The translations under genes were made by a program, and so were the position numbers. Source: CAYYVJ01 sp964475115 (GTDB lineage Bacteria; Bacillota; Clostridia; Lachnospirales; Lachnospiraceae). From it: a stretch of 13,326 nucleotides of DNA. Positions 7,245 through 13,326 of the stretch are shown here, piece by piece (positions within the stretch are counted from its first letter, which is position 1; every line of letters starts with the position of its first letter). The notes beneath the pieces are model-generated. The model saw only the letters and a list, made by a program, of their open reading frames with translations. It was not told the origin of the DNA and made no database searches. The stretch spans positions 1-13,326 of the forward strand of contig CAYYVJ010000062.1 of NCBI GenBank assembly GCA_964475115.1, written 5' to 3'.

Positions 7245-7273
7245 AGTATAACATTATTCTTAAAATATGTCTA
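7245..7273 (-). promoter_or_regulatory. Promoter of the nrdD-nrdG-dut-pyrBI operon
   Basis: On the minus strand TAGACA (7273-7268, 5/6 match to -35) and TATACT (7250-7245) are 17 bp apart. The expected start near 7238 gives a leader of about 36 bases ending in the nrdD ribosome site. The -35 overlaps the proximal NrdR box. Confidence 0.75.
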
Positions 7274-7314
7274 TATGTAGAAATGGATTTTAATGAGAGC
7301 ACTAGATATTGTGG
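7268..7314. promoter_or_regulatory. Tandem NrdR boxes
   Basis: NrdR is the zinc-finger/ATP-cone repressor of ribonucleotide reductase genes; its box consensus is roughly ACACWATATATWGTGT. The distal site 7299-7314 reads GCACTAGATATTGTGG, a close match. The proximal site 7268-7283 has core CTATATGTAG (7271-7280), 9 of 10 in the core, with weak flanks. The cores are 31 bp apart, leaving 15 bp between boxes, the usual NrdR spacing. The proximal box covers the -35, consistent with repression when dATP/ATP is high. The nrdR gene itself is not in this window. Confidence 0.75.
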
Positions 7315-7389
7315 ATAATGCCTAGTGTCTTATTCCTAAAGGTATGCTTTATACTGTGAAAACAGAGCCTTCTATAAAAGTGGTTTTTC

Positions 7390-7418
7390 TTGTAAGTATT
7401 TTTGGGCTATGTTATAAT
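7390..7418 (+). promoter_or_regulatory. Promoter of lepA operon
   Basis: TTGTAA (7390-7395) and a perfect TATAAT (7413-7418) are 17 bp apart, with an extended -10 TG at 7410-7411. The expected start is near 7425, with a leader of about 50 bases. Together with the nrdD promoter it makes 7203-7473 a divergent control region. Confidence 0.8.
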
Positions 7419-7473
7419 CTGAAAAGATTAGTAGATTAAGGAATCTGCACTGTATGAAAATGGAGGAATATAA

Positions 7474-9288
7474 ATGGCAGTCATTGACCAAAGCAAAATA
7501 AGAAATTTTTGTATTATTGCTCATATAGACCATGGTAAATCTACCTTGGCAGATAGGATAATAGAGAAAACAGGATTGTTAACACATAGAGAGATGCAGT
7601 CTCAAATATTAGATAATATGGATCTTGAACGTGAAAGAGGAATTACCATTAAAGCTCAATCTGTTCGTACCATATATAAAGCAAAAGATGGCGAAGAATA
7701 TGTGTTTAATCTAATTGATACACCTGGGCATGTGGATTTTACCTATGAGGTATCAAGAAGTTTGGCAGCCTGTGATGGGGCAGTTTTAGTAGTTGATGCA
7801 GCTCAAGGAATTGAGGCGCAGACTTTGGCTAATGTTTATTTGGCGCTGGATCATAACTTGGATGTATTCCCAGTTATTAATAAAATAGATTTACCTAGTG
7901 CAGATCCCCAAAGAGTAATTGAAGAGATTGAAGATGTAATTGGAATCGAGGCGCAGGATGCACCTCTTATTTCTGCAAAGACAGGATTAAATGTAGAGGA
8001 TGTATTAGAACAAATAGTTGCTAAAATACCAGCACCCAAGGGAGATTCTAAAGCACCTTTGCAAGCTTTAATTTTTGACTCTATTTACGATTCTTATAAG
8101 GGAGTTATTGTATTCTTTAGAGTGAAAGAAGGAACCATCCGTAAGGGCAGTAAGGTGAAGATGATGGCTACTTCAGCTACAGCTGAGGTAATTGAGGTTG
8201 GCTATTTTGGTGCCGGTCAATTTATTCCTGCAGAAGAATTAAGTGCAGGCATGGTTGGATATTTTACAGCTAGTATTAAGAATGTAAAGGATACTACAGT
8301 AGGTGATACCATAACAGATGCACTAAATCCATGTAAGGAACCATTGCCAGGATATAAGAAAGTGCAACCGATGGTGTATTGTGGTATGTATCCAGCTGAT
8401 GGTGCCAAGTATCCAGATTTGAGAGATGCTCTTGAGAAACTTCAATTAAATGACGCTTCTTTACAGTTTGAACCAGAGACATCTGTAGCGTTAGGCTTTG
8501 GATTCCGTTGTGGATTTTTAGGATTGCTTCATTTGGAAATTATTCAGGAACGATTAGAGAGAGAGTACAATTTAGATTTAGTTACTACAGCTCCTGGTGT
8601 TATTTATAAGGTTCATAAAACAGACGGAGAAGTAATTGAACTTACTAATCCATCCAATTTGCCTGATCCTTCTTTAATTGATTATATGGAAGAACCTATG
8701 GTAAATGCGGAAATCATGGTAACTACAGAATTTATTGGACAAATTATGGATTTATGTCAAGAAAGAAGAGGCATTTATCTTGGCATGGAATATATAGAGA
8801 CAACCCGTGCACTAATAAAGTATGAATTACCTTTAAATGAAATTATTTATGACTTCTTTGATGCTTTAAAATCTCGATCCAGAGGTTATGCTTCCTTTGA
8901 TTATAGTATGAAGGATTATGTAAAATCAGAGCTTGTAAAATTAGATATTTTAATCAATCGTGAAGAAGTAGATGCTCTTTCCTTTATTGTTTTCAGTGGA
9001 ACTGCCTATGAACGTGGTAGAAAAATGTGTGAAAAGTTAAAAGATGAGATACCAAGACATTTATTTGAAATTCCAATACAAGCAGCTGTTGGAAGTAAGG
9101 TAATTGCTAGAGAAACTGTTAAGGCCATGAGAAAAGACGTCTTGGCCAAGTGTTATGGTGGTGATATCTCTAGAAAGAGAAAGCTACTTGAGAAGCAAAA
9201 AGAAGGTAAGAAGCGTATGCGTCAAATTGGAAACGTAGAGATACCACAAGAAGCATTTATGAGTGTACTTAAATTAGATGAAGATTAA
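7474..9288 (+). CDS. lepA: Elongation factor 4 (ribosome back-translocase GTPase)
   Basis: LepA/EF4 is a translational GTPase that acts on stalled or early elongating ribosomes. Its 604 residues match the usual length of about 600. G-domain motifs are AHIDHGKS (16-23), the G2 region RGITIKAQ (55-62), DTPGH (82-86), NKID (136-139) and SAK (167-169). The domain after the EF-G-like part ends in the LepA-specific basic tail YGGDISRKRKLLEKQKEGKKRMRQIG, then VEIPQEAF. A GGAGGA ribosome site precedes the ATG. It is followed after 9 bases by hemW, a common pairing in Firmicutes. Confidence 0.99.
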   Translation: MAVIDQSKIRNFCIIAHIDHGKSTLADRIIEKTGLLTHREMQSQILDNMDLERERGITIKAQSVRTIYKAKDGEEYVFNLIDTPGHVDFTYEVSRSLAACDGAVLVVDAAQGIEAQTLANVYLALDHNLDVFPVINKIDLPSADPQRVIEEIEDVIGIEAQDAPLISAKTGLNVEDVLEQIVAKIPAPKGDSKAPLQALIFDSIYDSYKGVIVFFRVKEGTIRKGSKVKMMATSATAEVIEVGYFGAGQFIPAEELSAGMVGYFTASIKNVKDTTVGDTITDALNPCKEPLPGYKKVQPMVYCGMYPADGAKYPDLRDALEKLQLNDASLQFEPETSVALGFGFRCGFLGLLHLEIIQERLEREYNLDLVTTAPGVIYKVHKTDGEVIELTNPSNLPDPSLIDYMEEPMVNAEIMVTTEFIGQIMDLCQERRGIYLGMEYIETTRALIKYELPLNEIIYDFFDALKSRSRGYASFDYSMKDYVKSELVKLDILINREEVDALSFIVFSGTAYERGRKMCEKLKDEIPRHLFEIPIQAAVGSKVIARETVKAMRKDVLAKCYGGDISRKRKLLEKQKEGKKRMRQIGNVEIPQEAFMSVLKLDED

Positions 9289-9297
9289 AGGAATAAA

Positions 9298-10434
9298 ATG
9301 AAAAACAAAAAAGAACTGGGGATATATGTTCATATCCCCTTTTGTGCGAGAAAATGTGAATACTGTGACTTTTTGTCCATATCTGCCGATCGAAAGGAAT
9401 GGCGGATCTATGTGGATGCTCTTTTAGAGGAAATCAGACAAGGAGAAAATGAAAATAATATAGTGGCATCCGATTATGAGGTTGCAACTATATTTTTTGG
9501 CGGAGGAACTCCCTCGATTCTACCAGGGGAATGGATAAATGAAATTATGCGCCAGATAGAAAGTTCCTTTTACATACGTGAGGGAGCAGAAATCACCATA
9601 GAATGTAATCCGGAATCGATTCGTAAAGAAAAACTAATGCAATATAAAGAAGCTGGAATAAATAGGCTTAGTATTGGCCTTCAATCTACTGATAATAAGG
9701 AGCTGAAAATTCTTGGGCGAATTCATAGCTACGAGAAATTTTTAGAAGGTTATGAAATGGCACGAGACTGTGGTTTTACCAATATAAATATCGATTTGAT
9801 GTCTGCTTTGCCTAATCAATCCTTAGTTTCTTGGAAGGAAACCTTGGACAAAGTAATCCAACTATCTCCAGAACACATTTCTGCTTATAGTCTTATTATA
9901 GAAGAAGGAACTCCGTTCTATGAAAAAAAAGAAGAGTTAGAGTTGCCAATGGAAGAAGATGAAAGAGAAATGTATTATGAAACAGAGAAAAAATTAAAAG
10001 CGTTTGGTTATAATCGATATGAGATTTCAAATTATGCAAAAGAGGGATTTGAATGTAAGCATAATATAGGATATTGGAAACGTAAGAACTATTTAGGATT
10101 TGGGGCAGGAGCTGCTTCTTGTATGGAAGAAAGAAGATTTAATAATAGAAGTATTATTGATGAATACTGTAAGGGGATATTTGCTAAAGAGAATTCAGAG
10201 TATTTATCTATAAAAGAGCAGATGGAAGAGTTTATGTTTCTTGGCCTTCGCTTAATGGAAGGAATCGAGATTGAAAAGTTTCAGAAAGAATTCAATCATT
10301 CTATTTTTAGTATCTATGGAGATGTGATGAAGGAGCTAGATGAAAAAGGCTTAATTACAAAGAATGAGGATAGGCTCTATTTAACAAAGCTTGGTATTGA
10401 TGTGAGCAATTACGTGCTAGCCAAATTTGTGTAA
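9298..10434 (+). CDS. hemW: HemW-type radical SAM heme chaperone (often mislabelled coproporphyrinogen oxidase)
   Basis: This 378-residue radical SAM protein has CX3CX2C at C16, C20, C23 (PFCARKCEYCDF), GGGTPS (68-73) and a HemW-type HNIGYW motif before GFGAGAAS. True HemN has a fourth cysteine two residues after the third (CXC); here that position is Phe25, so HemW is the better name. Family knowledge: HemW binds heme and helps insert it into respiratory proteins rather than oxidising coproporphyrinogen. The ribosome site (AAAGGA) is modest, and the gene starts 9 bases after lepA, so it likely shares the lepA promoter. Confidence 0.93.
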   Translation: MKNKKELGIYVHIPFCARKCEYCDFLSISADRKEWRIYVDALLEEIRQGENENNIVASDYEVATIFFGGGTPSILPGEWINEIMRQIESSFYIREGAEITIECNPESIRKEKLMQYKEAGINRLSIGLQSTDNKELKILGRIHSYEKFLEGYEMARDCGFTNINIDLMSALPNQSLVSWKETLDKVIQLSPEHISAYSLIIEEGTPFYEKKEELELPMEEDEREMYYETEKKLKAFGYNRYEISNYAKEGFECKHNIGYWKRKNYLGFGAGAASCMEERRFNNRSIIDEYCKGIFAKENSEYLSIKEQMEEFMFLGLRLMEGIEIEKFQKEFNHSIFSIYGDVMKELDEKGLITKNEDRLYLTKLGIDVSNYVLAKFV

Positions 10435-10481
10435 CTTAAATTCTTTGCTTTGTAATTGTTTTATTCTGGAAGGAGACTGTA

Positions 10482-11243
10482 ATGGAGGGTGTGTATAGAA
10501 AAGAAAGGGTTCATGGTATAGATTTTATTCGAGGCTTGGCAGTTATAAATATGGTTGTGTATCATCTGCTCTATGATTTGGTCTATATCTTTTATGTGAA
10601 TTTACCTTGGTTTTCAAGCAAAGAAGCGTATTATTGGCAACAGGCCATTGTAATCGTTTTTGTTTTTATATCAGGTGTTTCTTGCTCTTTTAGTAAACAT
10701 AATATAAAAAGAGGAATAGAGATTTTCTTGCTTGCTATGCTGCTAAGTGTTGTTACCTATGTAGCTCTTCCAAAAGAGTTTATTGCATTTGGTATTCTTC
10801 ATTTTCTTGGGATTGCTATTATCCTATTTGGATTAATAAAAAGATTTCTAAATAAGATACCGACTTTTATTGGTGCGATTGGATGTTTGATTTTTTTTCT
10901 AATCACAAAAGGTGTTTCTCATGGCTTTTTGGGGATTGGAGATATAAAATTAATCCAATTACCTTATGAATTCTATCTTGGTAAATTCTTATTTTGGTTA
11001 GGATTTCCGGATAAAGGTTTTTTTTCAGGAGATTACGTTCCTTTGATTCCATGGTTCTTTATGCTGCTTTTGGGCTATTTTACTTGGAAGATAGTTGCTA
11101 ATCAAAAGTATCTAAATTGTTTTGCTTGCTTGAACGTAGCATTTGTGAATGTGATTGGTAGAAAATCCTTATTGATTTATATGTTGCATCAACCCATTAT
11201 TTATGGAATTTTATTTTTTGCTAAAAAACTCTTGACAAAGTAA
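10482..11243 (+). CDS. Multi-pass membrane protein, DUF1624/HGSNAT-type acyltransferase family
   Basis: This 253-residue protein is largely hydrophobic, with about seven or eight likely membrane segments (roughly 15-38, 52-70, 78-96, 102-120, 126-143, 160-174, 186-204, 227-247). The opening RVHGIDFIRGLAVINMVVYHLLYDL, the GILHFLG stretch, IPWFFMLLLGY and the final IGRKSLLIYMLHQPIIYG are typical of the DUF1624 family (heparan-alpha-glucosaminide N-acetyltransferase-like). Family members are thought to move acyl groups across or at the membrane; no substrate can be named here. An AAGGAG ribosome site supports the ATG. It lies 47 bases after hemW with no terminator between them, so it probably belongs to the lepA operon. 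Its stop codon lies within the hrcA promoter. Confidence 0.85.
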   Translation: MEGVYRKERVHGIDFIRGLAVINMVVYHLLYDLVYIFYVNLPWFSSKEAYYWQQAIVIVFVFISGVSCSFSKHNIKRGIEIFLLAMLLSVVTYVALPKEFIAFGILHFLGIAIILFGLIKRFLNKIPTFIGAIGCLIFFLITKGVSHGFLGIGDIKLIQLPYEFYLGKFLFWLGFPDKGFFSGDYVPLIPWFFMLLLGYFTWKIVANQKYLNCFACLNVAFVNVIGRKSLLIYMLHQPIIYGILFFAKKLLTK

Positions 11244-11260
11244 AAGTCAAGTGTTATCTT
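11232..11260 (+). promoter_or_regulatory. Promoter of hrcA-grpE-dnaK operon
   Basis: A perfect TTGACA (11232-11237) and TATCTT (11255-11260) are 17 bp apart. The -35 lies inside the last codons of the membrane protein gene. The predicted start (about 11267) is directly before the CIRCE operator. Confidence 0.88.
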
Positions 11261-11273
11261 AATTGTAACGGAA

Positions 11274-11300
11274 TTAGCACTCCATTCGAGCGAGTGCTAA
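11274..11300 (+). promoter_or_regulatory. CIRCE operator (HrcA binding site)
   Basis: TTAGCACTC, nine bases, GAGTGCTAA: a perfect match to the CIRCE consensus, 25 bases before the hrcA start codon. HrcA bound here represses its own operon. Release on protein-folding stress, aided by GroE titration, induces the chaperones. Confidence 0.98.
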
Positions 11301-11324
11301 CAAAAAAAGAAAGGAAGTGAACTG

Positions 11325-12356
11325 GTGGAGCTAGATAATAGAAAATTAACCATATTAAAGGCGATTATAAAAAATTATCTAGATACAGGTGAACCAGTAG
11401 GGTCAAGGACTATTTCAAAATATACAGATTTAAATTTGAGTTCTGCCACTATTCGTAATGAAATGGCCGATCTAGAAGACCTGGGGTATATCATTCAACC
11501 TCACACTTCTGCTGGAAGAATTCCTTCTGATAAAGGATATCGTTTATATGTAGATGATATGATGAAAGAAGAGAAAAAAGAAGTAACCGATATGAAAGAG
11601 TTTCTTATTGAGAAAGTGGATACAGTTGAAAGGTTACTACAACAGATGGCACATCTGTTAGCAGCAAACACAAATTATGCTACTATGATTTCTAGTCCGC
11701 ACTATGATAAAAATAAAGTAAAGTTTATTCAACTATCAAAAGTTGATGAATGTAAGCTTTTAACCGTAGTAGTAGTAGATGGAAACATTGTCAAAAACAC
11801 GATAATCGATTTGGATGAAGATTTAGACAATGATGAGATTTTGAAATTGAACATGATTTGTAATACCAGCCTAAGCGGATTATCTATAAATGAAATTAAT
11901 CTTTCCGTTATTTCTAAATTAAAAGAAAATGCAGGTTCTTATAGTAAGGTGATAGAAAGCATTTTAGATGCAGTAGCAGATGCAATTAATATAGATGAAG
12001 ACCTAAAGATTTATACAACTGGTGCAACGAATCTCTTTAAATATCCTGAATTAAAAGACCAAAGGATGATAAGTGATCTTGTTCATACGTTTGAAGAAAA
12101 GAAGCTTTTAGAAGATTTAATTAATAATACATTAGAAAATGATGAGACTTATGGAGATATTCAGGTATATATAGGTGATGAAACATCTGTAAAGACGATG
12201 AAGGATTATAGTGTTGTTACTACAACTTACGAATTAGAAGAAGGTGTTCGTGGTACAATAGGTATTATTGGTCCTAAGCGTATGGATTATGAAAAAGCAG
12301 TTACTTCGTTAAAAACTATGATAAATCAGTTAAATAACATATATAAGAAAACATAA
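11325..12356 (+). CDS. hrcA: Heat-inducible transcription repressor HrcA
   Basis: This 343-residue repressor of class I heat-shock genes starts with a winged helix-turn-helix (about 5-70: LKAIIKNYLDTGEPVGSRTIS, then SSATIRNEMADLEDLGYI, then the HTSAGRIPSDKGYRLYVD wing). The remaining HrcA dimerisation and GAF-like regions include the TGATNLFKYPE segment and a C-terminal GIIGPKRMDYEKA block. The start is GTG, placed by an AAGGAAG ribosome site (11311-11317). It binds the CIRCE site immediately upstream, giving autoregulation, and is followed after 19 bases by grpE. Confidence 0.98.
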   Translation: MELDNRKLTILKAIIKNYLDTGEPVGSRTISKYTDLNLSSATIRNEMADLEDLGYIIQPHTSAGRIPSDKGYRLYVDDMMKEEKKEVTDMKEFLIEKVDTVERLLQQMAHLLAANTNYATMISSPHYDKNKVKFIQLSKVDECKLLTVVVVDGNIVKNTIIDLDEDLDNDEILKLNMICNTSLSGLSINEINLSVISKLKENAGSYSKVIESILDAVADAINIDEDLKIYTTGATNLFKYPELKDQRMISDLVHTFEEKKLLEDLINNTLENDETYGDIQVYIGDETSVKTMKDYSVVTTTYELEEGVRGTIGIIGPKRMDYEKAVTSLKTMINQLNNIYKKT

Positions 12357-12375
12357 TGAAAGGTGGTAATGAAAA

Positions 12376-12999
12376 TTGGTGGATAAGGATTTAATGTACG
12401 ATGAATCAGAAAAAGACGAAAATGTAGAAGAAATCGTTGAGGATTCTGAAGAAGTAATTCTAGAAGAAGATACTATGGCTGATAAAGATGATACAGATAA
12501 TGAAAGTAACTGTGAGGAAGAAAAGAAAAGTCTTTTTGGAAAAAATAAAAAGGATAAAAAAGATAAAAAGGATCTTCAAATAGAAGAGCTAAATGATAAG
12601 CTAAAAAGGAATATGGCAGAATTTGACAATTTCAGAAAACGTACAGAAAAAGAAAAGTCTTATATGTACGAAGTTGGAGCAAAAGAAGTAATAGAAAAAA
12701 TACTTCCAGTAGTAGATAACTTTGAAAGAGGTTTGGCTACAGTTTTAAAAGATTCAGAGATGCCTGGTTTTGCAGAAGGGATGGATAAGATATACAAACA
12801 ATTGTGCACTACTTTAGAGGATTTAGGAGTAAAGCCAATAGAAGCAGTTGGTAATGAATTTAATCCAAATTTTCATAATGCAGTTATGCATGGAGAAGAT
12901 GAAGAGTTAGGTGAAAGTATTGTAGCAGAGGAGTATCAAAAAGGTTATTTATACAAAGACTCAGTAGTTCGACATAGCATGGTCAGAGTAGTAAATTAA
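12376..12999 (+). CDS. grpE: GrpE nucleotide exchange factor
   Basis: GrpE releases ADP from DnaK and so sets the chaperone cycle. The 207 residues begin with a strongly acidic tail (about 8-50), then a lysine-rich KNKKDKKDKKD stretch (56-66), then a coiled coil leading into AEFDNFRKRTEKEK (81-94). The C-terminal beta domain contains GNEFNPNFHNAVMHG (159-173) and GYLYKDSVVRHSMVRV (190-205). The start is uncertain. TTG at 12376 and GTG at 12379 both suit the AAAGGTGG site (12359-12366), while ATG at 12394 has a closer AAGGA; the choice changes only the acidic tail. An ATG at 12369 is in another frame and stops after five codons. Confidence 0.96.
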   Translation: MVDKDLMYDESEKDENVEEIVEDSEEVILEEDTMADKDDTDNESNCEEEKKSLFGKNKKDKKDKKDLQIEELNDKLKRNMAEFDNFRKRTEKEKSYMYEVGAKEVIEKILPVVDNFERGLATVLKDSEMPGFAEGMDKIYKQLCTTLEDLGVKPIEAVGNEFNPNFHNAVMHGEDEELGESIVAEEYQKGYLYKDSVVRHSMVRVVN

Positions 13000-13037
13000 G
13001 TAAAATTCGATTATAAAATTTCAGGAGGAAATTAACG

Positions 13038-13326
13038 ATGGGAAAAATTATTGGTATTGATTTAGGAACAACAAATTCATGCGTAGGCGTTATGGAAGGT
13101 GGAAAACCTGTAGTAATAGCAAATACAGAGGGTGCAAGAACAACTCCATCCGTTGTAGCATTTACAAAGACAGGTGAAAGATTAGTTGGTGAACCTGCAA
13201 AAAGACAGGCAGTAACTAACTCTGAAAAGACAATTTCTTCTATTAAAAGACATGTGGGAACAGAGTATAAGGTTGCTATTGATGATAAAAAATATTCACC
13301 ACAAGAAATTTCAGCTATGATTCTTC
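13038..13326 (+). CDS. dnaK: Chaperone DnaK (Hsp70), N-terminal part, runs off window
   Basis: The first 96 codons encode the start of the Hsp70 ATPase domain, with the phosphate-binding IGIDLGTTNSCVGVMEGG (5-22), then ANTEGARTTPSVVAF, GEPAKRQAV and SIKRHVG, all typical of DnaK. An AGGAGGAA ribosome site (13023-13030) precedes the ATG. It is 38 bases after grpE with no terminator or second CIRCE site between them, so it is expressed as the third gene of the HrcA-controlled operon. The rest of the gene lies beyond the window. Confidence 0.98.
   Translation, partial: MGKIIGIDLGTTNSCVGVMEGGKPVVIANTEGARTTPSVVAFTKTGERLVGEPAKRQAVTNSEKTISSIKRHVGTEYKVAIDDKKYSPQEISAMIL

Noticed and set aside
7350..7355. 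TATACT as a second -10 for lepA
   Set aside because: No acceptable -35 lies 16-18 bp upstream (GTCTTA); the TTGTAA/TATAAT pair at 7390-7418 is much better.
9298..10434. Oxygen-independent coproporphyrinogen III oxidase (HemN)
   Set aside because: The fourth cysteine of the HemN CX3CX2CXC motif is replaced by Phe25, and the HNxxYW motif is that of HemW.
1..13326. CRISPR array, tRNA genes, insertion sequence or phage genes
   Set aside because: Reading the intergenic stretches showed no regularly spaced direct repeats, no tRNA cloverleaf blocks, and no transposase or integrase-like coding region.

Overview
The window looks like chromosomal DNA from an AT-rich, low-GC Gram-positive anaerobe. 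It is most likely a clostridial Firmicute, perhaps of the Lachnospiraceae type. The evidence is strong AGGAGG-type ribosome sites, a class III (oxygen-sensitive) ribonucleotide reductase, a class A RNase P RNA, a CIRCE-controlled hrcA-grpE-dnaK operon and the lepA-hemW pair. This placement is inferred from gene content and style, not from a database search.

Left part (1-2662): the 3' portion of the RNase P RNA gene ends in a strong terminator. A two-gene plus-strand unit with its own promoter follows. Its first gene encodes a fused LicC-like nucleotidyltransferase and HisC/CobD-like PLP enzyme; the second encodes a small SAM-dependent methyltransferase. The fusion gene is interrupted by exactly 100 Ns, and the fold suggests that more sequence than this is missing. 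This is the accessory and least understood part of the window. It may make an activated (CDP-linked) amino-alcohol or similar head group for cell-surface decoration.

Middle part (minus strand, 7314 down to 2636): a nucleotide operon in the order nrdD-nrdG-dut-pyrB-pyrI. It combines anaerobic ribonucleotide reduction and its activase, dUTPase, and both aspartate carbamoyltransferase subunits. Its promoter has two NrdR-type boxes 31 bp apart, one covering the -35 element, so dNTP-responsive repression is likely. A bidirectional hairpin terminator separates pyrI from the converging methyltransferase gene. A large perfect-stem palindrome sits over the nrdG stop codon.

Right part (plus strand, 7390-13326): lepA, hemW and a multi-pass membrane protein of the DUF1624/HGSNAT type form one apparent operon. 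The hrcA-grpE-dnaK heat-shock operon follows, with a consensus promoter and a perfect CIRCE operator; dnaK runs off the window end. Most of the window is ordinary housekeeping sequence. The points most worth a second look are the fusion enzyme/methyltransferase pair with its repeated TGTTCA motifs, the NrdR box pair, and the nrdG-end palindrome.
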